This document shows, piece after piece, positions 56,260 to 64,000 of a DNA stretch of 64,000 nucleotides. This stretch comes from Bog-473 sp963791995. Its GTDB lineage: Bacteria > Actinomycetota > Acidimicrobiia > Acidimicrobiales > RAAP-2. Positions within the stretch are counted from its first letter, which is position 1. Each line of letters begins with the position of its first letter. The notes under the pieces were generated by a model. It searched no databases, was not told the origin of the DNA, and saw nothing but the letters and a program-made list of their open reading frames with translations. The DNA lies in assembly GCA_963791995.1 (NCBI GenBank), contig CAWBUQ010000008.1, forward strand, positions 235,177 to 299,176, given 5' to 3'. A program made the position numbers and the translations under genes.

Positions 56260-57177
56260 ATGAATGAGCATCCGCCTTTCCCACGAATTCACGTGGACGA
56301 GGTCGCCGTGAACGAAGAGCTCGTGCGCGAGCTTCTGCGGTCGCAGTTCCCCGAGTGGGCGGCGTTGCCACTCCGGCCCGTTCCCTCCACCGGCACCGAC
56401 AATGTGATCTACCGCCTCGGTGACGAGATGGGGATCCGGCTGCCGCGCATCCATGGGGCCGTCGGACAAATAGCCAAGGAGTCCGCCTGGCTCGAGCGTC
56501 TGTCCAAGCATGTGCCGGTCGAGCTTCCGTTGCCCCTGGCGGAGGGGGCAGCTGGGTCGGGGTACCCGTATCCGTGGCTCGTGTACCGCTGGATCGAAGG
56601 GGAGGACCTGCAACACGCCGCTGTCCCCGATTGGAACCGGCTGGCCGAGGAGATCGCGGCCTTCGTGCTCGCTCTCGGCGAGATGGATCCGGCGGAGGGA
56701 CCCCCGGCCGGCCGTCGGGGCGGGTCTTTGGCGCCGCACGACGAGATCGTCCGGGCCTTCATCCCTGCTCTCGAGGGCATCGTCGATACCGACAGCGCAC
56801 TGGCCGTGTGGCGGGCCGCCCTACGCGCCGACGAGAGGTCGGGTCCGCCGGTGTGGGTGCACGGCGACCTCCTCCCCGGCAACATCGTGATGCGGAACGG
56901 CCGGCTGCGCGGCGTGATCGACTGGAGTGCCGCCGGGCTGGGTGATCCGGCCTGTGAGGCGATGCTGGCGTGGTTCCTGCCTCCCGGGGCTCGCGACGTC
57001 TATCGCCGAGCTCTCGGCTTCGATGACGCGACGTGGACGCGTGCTCGCGGGTGGGTGGTGGAACAGGCCGCTCTCTTCATCCCGTACTACGCCGACACCA
57101 TCCCGGACGCAGTTGCGACGGCCACGCTGCGATTGCAGGCAGTCCTCGACGACTCACGCGGGGACGAGGAGCCATGA
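56260..57177 (+). CDS. Aminoglycoside phosphotransferase (APH)-like kinase
   Basis: An APH/choline-kinase fold protein of 305 aa. The ATP-site region is STGTDNVIYRLGDEMGIRLP, followed by PYPWLVYRWIEGEDLQ. The catalytic loop is WVHGDLLPGNIVM (Brenner motif HxDxxxxN) and the DFG-equivalent is GVIDWSAAGLGDPACEAML. Such proteins phosphorylate antibiotics or small metabolites; resistance cannot be inferred from sequence alone. The start is an ATG without a clear Shine-Dalgarno sequence. Confidence 0.85.
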   Translation: MNEHPPFPRIHVDEVAVNEELVRELLRSQFPEWAALPLRPVPSTGTDNVIYRLGDEMGIRLPRIHGAVGQIAKESAWLERLSKHVPVELPLPLAEGAAGSGYPYPWLVYRWIEGEDLQHAAVPDWNRLAEEIAAFVLALGEMDPAEGPPAGRRGGSLAPHDEIVRAFIPALEGIVDTDSALAVWRAALRADERSGPPVWVHGDLLPGNIVMRNGRLRGVIDWSAAGLGDPACEAMLAWFLPPGARDVYRRALGFDDATWTRARGWVVEQAALFIPYYADTIPDAVATATLRLQAVLDDSRGDEEP

Positions 57178-57197
57178 TCCGTGGTACACACGCGGAG

Positions 57198-59132
57198 TCA
57201 GTGGGTGAGATCCTGGTGGAGTGGCCCGGGTGGCGCTGGCCCTTTACTACCACCACGGTTCGTTCTTGAGAGGGCCGAGCTCAACATCGGATCCGTGCTC
57301 GCGAGAAGCTGCGCTCGACCAGTTTCTGTCAGGATAAAGGTGTTGGTGCGGTCGAACGGATTCTCCTTGGTCCGCTGAATCAAGCCCTTCTCACGAGCTC
57401 TTTTGATCCACAGGGTGGCGCGAGGCGGTCGAGGGCAACTTGAGCTCCGTCTGGATCTCGACGGCAGTGAGTCCACCCTCAGGACCTCCCTCGATGGCGC
57501 GAACAGATCCAGTACTCGCTGCTCCAGAAAGCCCGACGACCCCGTCTTGGTCAACTGCGTGCTCTTCGCCAACACCCACGCCGGTGACAACCGGGTTTGG
57601 TTTCGACGAAGTACGCCTGCGCGGCTCTTTGAGCCCCGTTCCAGACGTGCTGCAGCGTCTTCGGGCGTGCATGGTGCGAGCGCCCGGGCACAGAAGCGGG
57701 CATCAAAGACCGTTGGTCCGAGGTGTGGAATCCACTGCTCCCTCTTGCCGTCCGTTCGAGCCTCAACAAGACGGCGGATCAGTCGGATGTAGGCAGGATC
57801 ATCTTCGACGTCCGCCTCATGGGGGACGGATCGGGCCTGGGCGGTGTCAAGCTCTCCTCGCAACAAGACCGCTCCGAACTGGTTGGGAACTTCAATGAAG
57901 AGTGGCGGCATGGTTCCGCGGAAGGTGGCAGATCCGATCGGCGTGGGCGATTCCAGCTGCCTGATGTTCGACAATGCGTGCGCCGGCTGGCGGGGCCAGC
58001 TTCTCCGCAATGCGCACCAGCGTGTGATTGCGCACTGCCGCTATGGGGCCAAGACCCAAGGTGGTGATGTCCGCCGCTGCAGGCAGCCCGCCCGGACTCA
58101 TAACGACGACCTCTGTGTCGCTGACATGCACAGTGATGCTCTGGTCGTGAGCTCCGTTTATGAAGCTTCGGTGTACGAGCGCGTGTTGGAAACAATCTCA
58201 CGTAATGCTTCTCGTGGTACGTCGAGTTCTTCGAACACGTTGCCCTCGTGAATTTATCCTGGATGTGGTCAAGGTCCCTGGCTAGTGCCTGCAAGGTGGC
58301 GTCCAGTAGTTGACGATCTGCGCCGTTGAGCTTGCGTGAAGAGCGGCTGCGCATGTCCTCGGGGTACTCTCCGGCTCGTGGAAGTCTCCACTTCAACCGA
58401 CCCGGGCTCCGGGAGAGTAGGCCGCAGGGTTTTGTCCCAAGGTGAGCATCCCCGCCCACCAAAACCCGGGTCTGGTCGTCGGGGGTCACCACGTTGTACT
58501 CGTGGAGTACAACATCGTCGCCTACACCGGTGTAGCGGTCAGTGGTCTCGCGGACACTCGGCGACGAACCGCGATACGGCTTCGGCGTCGATCACAGCGC
58601 CCTCTGGAGCCGGCTGGGGCCCAGTGTCGTGGAGGGTGCGATTGGCCAACATGATGGACACTTCGTTTGCCTGCAGTTTCTGATTGGGGCATCGCCAACT
58701 CGGACGTACGAGGAGGCGTGGGGTCCTTCGCTCGTGGTGTGGCACGGCCGCTGGTCCCGTGGGACCGGAGGCACCTGCGCCATTAGGACCGTCTTGCCCT
58801 CGGTGCACAAACCGGATCGGTCAGGACGCAGCGATGGTTCCATCTGCTCGGCCGCGGGATTGGAGAGCGTCGCCCACCTTCTTGGGGTTGTCCACCCCGG
58901 TGACCTGGAACGTGCCGTCAACACCTTCGTTTACACCGAGGAGAATGAACCCGCCCTCGGGTATTCGCGAATGCGCTGAGGGTTGGGATGACACCGGGAG
59001 GTAGGGAGGTTTTTGCCTTCTTGGCCTCAACGCTGCGGTGATCGTTCCCGACAATTGCCAGGTCGGTCAGAACTGTGTCGAGCCGTTCGGCAGCCGGCCC
59101 CTGAGTGTCGTCGTCCGCCGGTCTCCGGTCAT
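57198..59132 (-). CDS. AlbA_2 / GHKL-like (HATPase_c_4) / winged-helix protein (multiple frame changes)
   Basis: Reading across frames gives one protein of about 640 aa. N-terminus: LDTVLTDLAIVGNDHRSVEA, KKAKTSLPPGVIPTLSAFAN, GGFILLGVNEGVDGTFQVTG, a Schlafen-type AlbA_2 fold. Next TEGKTVLMAQVPPVPRDQRP and SYVRVGD. Then FEELDVPREALREIVSNT, VVMSPGGLPAAADITTLGLG and PLFIEVPNQFGAVLLRG, matching the HATPase_c_4 region of RecG-like regulators. C-terminus: KGLIQRTKENPFDRTNTFIL, a winged helix. At least six frame changes occur (about 59110, 58960, 58860, 58700, 58560, 58190). The ATG at 59132 lies inside the first unit of the repeat array. Confidence 0.68.
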
Positions 59133-59417
59133 CCTATCGCCCTCGTAGCCATCCTATCCGATAGGATAGTCATTGGAGCGATAGGATCGGCAAGGTGCGC
59201 CGATCGGACGTAAGACCAGGTGGGCATCCCGAAGGAAGCGATCCGGGACTCTTACGAGGATCCTATCGGCAACCCACCCGAGGGCGATAGGATAGGCGAT
59301 AGGATCGAACAGGGACAGAATCCCTGGTAGAGGAGCTCGGGGGGGAGGCACTCCGGCCGGCGCGGTGGTTTATCCTATCGTGCAGAACCCCTGAGCCGAT
59401 AGGTTGAGCGATAGGAT
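59131..59417. repeat. Array of ten GATAGGAT-type motifs (iteron- or operator-like)
   Basis: GATAGGAT or its complement occurs exactly nine times (starts 59131, 59151, 59160, 59180, 59260, 59286, 59298, 59372 and 59410) and once imperfectly (59398, GATAGGTT). Five copies extend to GCGATAGGAT. Copies at 59151 and 59160 form the perfect palindrome ATCCTATCCGATAGGAT. Two three-copy modules have identical orientation and spacing (26 then 12 bp), offset by 112 bp. I saw no copies elsewhere in the window. It lies between divergent genes. The rest of the gap to 59597 holds nothing recognisable. Confidence 0.85.
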
Positions 59418-59597
59418 CTCCCGCCCAGCGTCTGCGCCTTTGGCGCAAGAACCGCCACTTCGAGCGTGCTGGAGGCCCCGAACCCTGCAGAGTCGCTGAG
59501 CTGCCGGAAACCGACCGTGCACAGGGGGCGTTGTAAATGACAACGCTGTAATCGTCGCGAGGCGCTGGTAGGCACGCCCAGACGTTCGCTTCCAACC

Positions 59598-61402
59598 ATG
59601 ACCCAGATCGAGACCCAGGGCGGGCCTGAGGGACCCCGAGGACAAGCCCGGACGGTGCCCGTGCTCGAAGCTTCCGAGCGCCAGGCGAAGGCCGACCAGG
59701 CCAGGGCCAAGGTCGCCAGCTGGTGGCCCACCAAACTCGAGCGCAGCGACCCCGAGCCGATGTCGGTTTCCTTCACGAGGGGAGTGGTGAGCGCCTGGGG
59801 CCCATCCACACCACAGACGGCGACGCAGGCCCTGGCAAGCGCGCCTACCACGTCTGCCTCTGGCTCCTTGAGCTTGGCCACGACCTCGATCCCGAGACCT
59901 CCTTCAGCGACCAGTTCATCGATGCCTACATGTCCGGCCCCATGTCCAAGGCCCCCGACACCCGACGACGCAACACGCTCTACTACCTGCGCCAGCTCAA
60001 CCCCCGGCGCACCGGCCCCCGCCCGAGTCCCGTCTCGGTCGCCCGGGACGCGCCTGTGCCTGCGCAATACCTCCTCGCTGGCGAAGAGCTCCCCGTCGCC
60101 GACGTCGCCGAGGTCATCGCCACCTACGTCCCCAAGAACGTCGACCCGGTCCGCTTCGGGCGCGTTCCCGCCGAGTTCGTCCGCTCCGCAGTGGCGGTCT
60201 GGGCAGCGAAGACGTCGACCAAGGCGGTCAACGTCTTGTGCCTGGTGCACGTACCTCGTGCATGGGCCGACGCGGTACTGATCGACCTCTGCGCACCGAC
60301 GTGGTCTTCCACCCTGACACGGTCGAGGACTACGTGGCCATGCGTCTGCGTGCTCGGTAGCCGACCCCAAGTCGATGGCCACCGAAGCAGCCGCCCTCCG
60401 CTTGATCTCGAGGACCATCTGCCCGACATTGCTCTCGCGTAAGCGGGTCAAGATCGCCAAGCCCGACCCCGAGACGCCCTATGGCGCCGCAGAGATCGAC
60501 TCCCTTTTGGCCTCGAGCGCGGCTGCCAAGACGAAGGTCCGGCGCCGCTACAGCCGTGCGCTCATCGCCCTCGGACTGGCCGTAGGTCCCTTCGGCGGCG
60601 ACTACCCTGCAACGTGGAGCCCGCCCACGTGCGTCGGGTCGGAGCGGATCTGGTCGTGACCCTTCTCGGCATCGAGTCCGGTCGCACGTGCCAGGTGGTT
60701 GCCCTTCCCGAGAAGGCCGACCTGCTCGAAACCGCTGCCAAAGCATCCGCCGCTGCAGGGGATCGCTACCTGATCGGCGGCCAGCGGCCGACCCGCAACC
60801 GACTGATCACCGTCCTGACTGACTTGGGCGCAGAGCGCTGGCTCGTGCCGCTCACCCACGCCCGCCTGCGCACCACCTATCTCGTCGGGCTCATGAGCCA
60901 AGGCCACAGCGCCCTCTATCTCCTCGAGCAGGCAGGGGTCACGACCCTTGCTTCCCTCGACCGCATCATCCCGTTCCTCGGCACCACCACCGGCGCCACG
61001 CCGGCCACCACCGCCACCACGCCGGCCACCACCGCCACCACGCCGGCCACCACCGCCACCACGCCGGCCACCACCGCCAACGCCACCGCCACCGACGACG
61101 ACGACGACGCCGTCGATGACGAAGAGGACGAGGAGGTGGAGGAGGGGGAGGAGCAGGAAGCCGAAGAGGAACAAGAAGAAGAGCAGGAACAGGAAGAGGA
61201 AGAGGATCATCAAGACGCCGACGAAGATGATGATCAAGCCGACGATGACGACGCCGACGACATCGCACCCGGGAGACGGCCTGTCACCAGCCGGCCAACC
61301 CGGCCGGGCAATTCGCCGCACCCGCTGACCCGCCAGGCCGCCCGCCAAGCAGCGCAGGCCGGGCTGGCGGCTCGGACCCGCCAGAGCGAGAACCTGGGGT
61401 GA
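59598..61402 (+). CDS. Degenerate tyrosine-recombinase-like protein with acidic tail (several frame changes)
   Basis: Frames join into one protein of about 600 aa. It begins MTQIETQGGPEGPRGQARTV and reads HVCLWLLELGHDLDPETSFS, FIDAYMSGPMSKAPDTRRRN, DPETPYGAAEIDSLLASSAA, RRYSRALIALGLAVGPFGGD and LTHARLRTTYLVGLMSQGHS. The layout (SAM-like core, Glu-Ile helix, late HxxxR-like helix) resembles integrases, but the first catalytic Arg and the Tyr are not visible. Four TTPATTA units and an Asp/Glu-rich stretch of about 70 residues end it. Frame changes near 59810, 60240, 60360 and 60620. The stop overlaps the next GTG start. Confidence 0.58.
61001..61084 (+). repeat. 21-bp tandem repeat inside the recombinase-like gene
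   Basis: Four tandem copies of a 21-bp unit starting CCGGCCACCACCGCCACCAC, each encoding a Thr/Pro/Ala heptapeptide. The first three are identical; the fourth differs at its 3' end. Being a multiple of three, copy-number change would keep the frame. It links the fold to the acidic tail. Confidence 0.8.
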
Positions 61403-63199
61403 GCCTTCCCCGCGGCGCGGAACCCGACTACGTCGACGTCCGGGTCAAGGTTCGCCTCGTACGCGGTGCCGCCCTGGTGCCACATCGATCGTGACGCCGA
61501 TCTCGTCGATTGGCTTGCCGGCCGGCTCAAGGCGGCCCAACTCGGCCCGGGCCGGCGGGGGCCTGCGTTGCCGCTGCGCTCGGCCCTGATCTGCTTCTGC
61601 TTTCTGGCCGTCACCCAGCGCAACTTCCACTTGATCAACCTCACCCCGCTGGTCGCCTCGATGAGCTGGCGGGTACGCCGGACCTCGGCGTCGACTACAC
61701 CGACCGACTCGGCCAGCCCCAGCAGGTCTCCTACAACCAGCTGCTCCGTGCCTTCCACTAGATCGCCGAAGCCTTCGACCCCTACCACCAGGGCAGCGAC
61801 CGACGAGCCCGCGCGCGCGCCGCTCGATCTCCAAGAGCTCGTGAACCGGCTGGTGCGAGCCAGCAGAGCCGAGGTCGCACACCGGGGTGACGCCGCCGCC
61901 GATCCACCCTCAAGTGGGCGCACGAACGCCCACGCGTCGACAGGCAAGAAGGGCCTCAACTCCAAGATCAAGCGCCGAGGCAACGATGGCGACGCCGGCC
62001 CGCCGGCCCCGCTCTCCGAGGTCGTCGACACCGAGCGGTCCGCGGACCTCGAAGAGGCCGGCCTCGAGCGGGAGCCACTCGACGCGGCAAGGCGAACCGC
62101 TGCGACCTGAGGACCTGGGGCGGGGGAGCCGGGTGGGTCGGACGAAAGCGCAAGGCGAAGAGGGTCTTCGGCTACGCGTTCCCCACCGCGACCGTCACAG
62201 ACAAGGACGCGCCGAACGTCATCGATCTCTCGTGGTGACTACGGCCAAGGCCCTGCCAGCACCCTCCATCGTGCCCGCCCCGCGAAGTCTACGACAGCCC
62301 TCTCGGGGTCCGGCGTCCCCAAGCCCCTCGGCGACCTGGTGGCCGACCCGGCCTACAAGCGCCAACGCAAGGACTGGCAGCTCCCGCTCCCGTGCCCTCG
62401 GAGCGGCCTCTGTTCCGCCTCCACCGCAAGAACCAGTCCGGGGGCAACCAGGCCGGCGACCCCCTCTTCATCGACGGCCGAGCCGGTTGCCCCTGCGCCG
62501 CCTACGCGGTCGAGCACCGGGAGTTCCCGCAGTATCCCTATACGGACCAAGAGACCTGAATACCAGGTATGGGGGCAAGCCGGGCCCGGTTCGAGCTCTA
62601 GCCCCAACGGGGACTGGCACCCTGACGGCGGCCGCCAGTTCTTCTTCCCTCACCACGGCGAAAGCGCCCCACGGGCACGCCGGCGGTGGCTGCGAGCACT
62701 GCGTCGACGCCTACGGCAACGCGGTCATCGACCCCGACACCGGTCGCCCGGCCCCGCTGCTGCACCAAGATGACCAAGAAGTTCAACGCCTTCGAGCTCG
62801 GCCTCTACCAAGAGGACGGCCACGGGATCCCGAGCCTGGTTCGAGAAGTGGAACCCGCGCAACCGGGTCGAAGGCAGCTACGGGGTGCTCAAGAACCTGG
62901 CCCTGGTCAACTGGGGCCGCGACTACCACCACTTCGTCGGCCTGGCCCGTGAGTCCCTCGTCGCGGCCTTCGCGGTGATGGCCTACAACCTCCAGATCCA
63001 GCGCACCTTCGCCGCCAAGGTCGCCCGGGTGGCCCAGCGCCAGGCCGACGGCGACGAGCGCCAGCGCCGCCGGCGCCGCCGGGCCCGCAAGACTCGCCCT
63101 ACCCTCGGCTCAGCCGACCAAGACCGTCCCCGGTGGCGTCGTCGCAGAGTCGCAGACCTTCGTGCCCGCCTCGGGGCCCGAAAGGCCTCGAGTTCTTGA
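61399..63199 (+). CDS. DDE-transposase-like protein (many frame changes)
   Basis: A GTG at 61399 overlaps the upstream stop (GTGA). Segments found in several frames, in order, are DLVDWLAGRLKAAQLGPGRR, ALICFCFLAVTQRNFHLINL, DLQELVNRLVRASRAEVAHR, GRKRKAKRVFGYAFPTATVT, FRLHRKNQSGGNQAGDPLFI, GCEHCVDAYGNAVIDPDTGR, FEKWNPRNRVEGSYGVLKNL and LARESLVAAFAVMAYNLQIQ. The RNRVEGSYGVLKNL and final helix are like the last acidic-residue region of DDE transposases, and RVFGY resembles their GYK segment. Two CxxC-like pairs suggest zinc binding. It cannot be assigned to an IS family by eye. Confidence 0.5.
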
Positions 63200-63247
63200 A
63201 CACTCCGCTCGACCCCAAGCCCGCCCGCCCGCCCGCCGCTCCTCCCA

Positions 63248-63272
63248 TTTGGCCAACGCAGCGTTGGACAAA
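63248..63272. repeat. Near-perfect 25-bp inverted repeat after the transposase-like gene
   Basis: The 12-bp arms (TTTGGCCAACGC and GCGTTGGACAAA) match at 11 of 12 positions around a single A. The inner part GCCAACGCAG recurs as a direct repeat at 63422-63431. It lies 49 bp past the transposase-like stop, in a 257-bp non-coding stretch (63200-63456) with nothing else supported. It could be a terminator or an element end. Confidence 0.5.
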
Positions 63273-63456
63273 TCGTCGTGCTCCGATTCGGCTGCAGCCC
63301 CCGGATCGGGGCGTCTTTGCGCCCGGGCATCCGCGCCGCGGCCCGCCGGGGCGGCCACAATGGCGCGTGCTGGCCCCCGGGCAGCAAAAAGCCCCGCCGG
63401 GAGCCTCCCAACTGGACTTCTGCCAACGCAGTTGCCGTACTTTCAAGAACGGCTGA

Positions 63457-63533
63457 TGGTGGGGTGAGCCGGAATCGAACCAGCGACCTCAGCATTATCA
63501 GTGCTGCGCTCTAACCGACTGAGCCATAGCCCC
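63457..63533 (-). tRNA. tRNA-Ile (anticodon GAT), acceptor stem with mismatches
   Basis: The minus strand reads GGGGCTATGGCTCAGTCGGT, then anticodon arm CAGCA-CTGATAA-TGCTG (anticodon GAT), a T arm GCTGG-TTCGATT-CCGGC and the end TCACCCCACCA with CCA encoded. The 5' acceptor strand GGGGCTA would need TAGCCCC; the gene has TCACCCC, leaving pairs 5-68 and 6-67 unpaired. Two nearby base errors or a recombination scar at the 3' end could explain this. Confidence 0.93.
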
Positions 63534-63614
63534 TTCCTAGTCAGAGGCAATTTCCTGCTCCTGATCTACTCGGCGCCGGCCCTACTTTTGCCCTTCTGCG
63601 GGTATCCTGTACGA

Positions 63615-64000
63615 ATGGCGACGAGGCCTTCACGATACAAGCGACCCGGAACGATGCGGGGGCGAGCCCGGGCCATTGGGAGCTGCGCGTGGTTCGTGGG
63701 CCGTGATCCGGCCCAGCGCCAAGGTGCGCCAGGCGACCCGTACGTTCCACGGCACCGAGAAGGAAGCCGGCCAGGCGCTCGCGGAACTCGTCTCCGAAGT
63801 CGAGGCGGACACGTTCGACCGGACCACGGCCACGGTCGGCCAGCTCCTCGACAAGTGGCTCGTGACGGCGCAGACGCAACAGCGGCCGCGGCACCTTCTA
63901 CGAGAACAAGCGCAAGATCGAGGGCCGTATCAGACCCGTCCTCGGATCGGTGCGACTCGACAAGCTCGGCGGAGACACCCTCGATGCGGCGTACCGGCGT
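63615..64000 (+). CDS. Site-specific integrase, N-terminal part (runs off window)
   Basis: Begins MATRPSRYKRPGTMRGRA. In adjoining frames it reads HWELRVVRG, then VRQATRTFHGTEKEAGQALA, ELVSEVEADTFDRTTATVGQ, LLDKWLVTAQTQQR, then FYENKRKIEGRIRPVLGSVR and LDKLGGDTLDAAYRR. This is the arm-type AP2-like plus SAM-like core-binding order of phage tyrosine integrases; the catalytic part lies beyond the window. At least two frame changes, near 63675 and 63885. Its start is 82 bp past the tRNA-Ile 5' end. Confidence 0.75.
   Translation, partial: MATRPSRYKRPGTMRGRARAIGSCAWFVGRDPAQRQGAPGDPYVPRHREGSRPGARGTRLRSRGGHVRPDHGHGRPAPRQVARDGADATAAAAPSTRTSARSRAVSDPSSDRCDSTSSAETPSMRRTG

Noticed and set aside
56154..56267. 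37-codon frame starting MQSIHLRNT before the APH-like gene
   Set aside because: No Shine-Dalgarno sequence, it overlaps the APH start, and its residues show no recognisable pattern.
59131..59417. CRISPR array
   Set aside because: The repeated unit is only 8-10 bp, occurs in both orientations and lacks regular unique spacers; no cas genes are present.
63133..63514. Overlapping short frames between the transposase-like gene and tRNA-Ile
   Set aside because: They run through the tRNA gene or GC-rich non-coding sequence and have no ribosome-binding site or family similarity.

Overview
The window is visibly GC-rich chromosomal DNA from a high-GC actinobacterium. The class Acidimicrobiia is the best guess. 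The evidence is an origin-region gene order of rpmH-rnpA-yidD-yidC-jag-rsmG-parA-parB divergent from dnaA-dnaN-recF-dciA-gyrB-gyrA, together with crgA, FHA/PASTA-kinase signalling genes, an F420-type luciferase-like oxidoreductase, a DevR/DevS-like pair and a wax-ester-synthase/DGAT gene. The genus cannot be read from the sequence alone.

Layout. 1-15.2 kb: replication-origin region, with two parS sites and a candidate oriC between dnaA and dnaN. 15.2-19.9 kb: signal peptidase, a D-aminoacylase-type amidohydrolase, an unknown gene and a two-domain dCTP-deaminase-family gene preceded by DnaA-box-like sequences. 20.1-23.9 kb: three cell-surface genes, namely a chaplin-like repeat protein with a sortase-type tail and two paralogous single-span membrane proteins. 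24-31.4 kb: aldo/keto reductase, acyl-CoA synthetase, RNase D, a degenerate GGDEF protein and the two-component pair. 31.4-40.8 kb: lipid and carbon catabolism (WS/DGAT, MFS carrier, methylmalonate-semialdehyde dehydrogenase, amidohydrolase, SnoaL-like proteins, LLM oxidoreductase). 41-47 kb: tRNA-Leu, fhaA-fhaB-pstP-pknB, trpG/pabA and crgA. 47-57.2 kb: thiolase, thioesterase, ComF-like, SDR, pirin, aldo/keto reductase, ASCH protein, GH16 glucanase, drug-type MFS and an APH-like kinase. 57.2-64 kb: accessory or mobile DNA.

The accessory region is the most unusual part. It holds a broken AlbA_2/GHKL-like regulator, then a 287-bp array of ten GATAGGAT-type motifs with a repeated spacing pattern, then a degenerate tyrosine-recombinase-like gene with a very acidic tail, translationally coupled to a DDE-transposase-like gene. 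It ends beside a tRNA-Ile gene that has two acceptor-stem mismatches, followed by a second integrase that runs off the window.

Quality warning. Many genes, including the essential gyrA and lepB, change reading frame one or more times. The protein sequence continues in the new frame without loss. This pattern fits single-base insertion/deletion errors in the assembly much better than gene decay, so broken genes are given here as full reconstructed spans, and pseudogene calls should not be made from this sequence.
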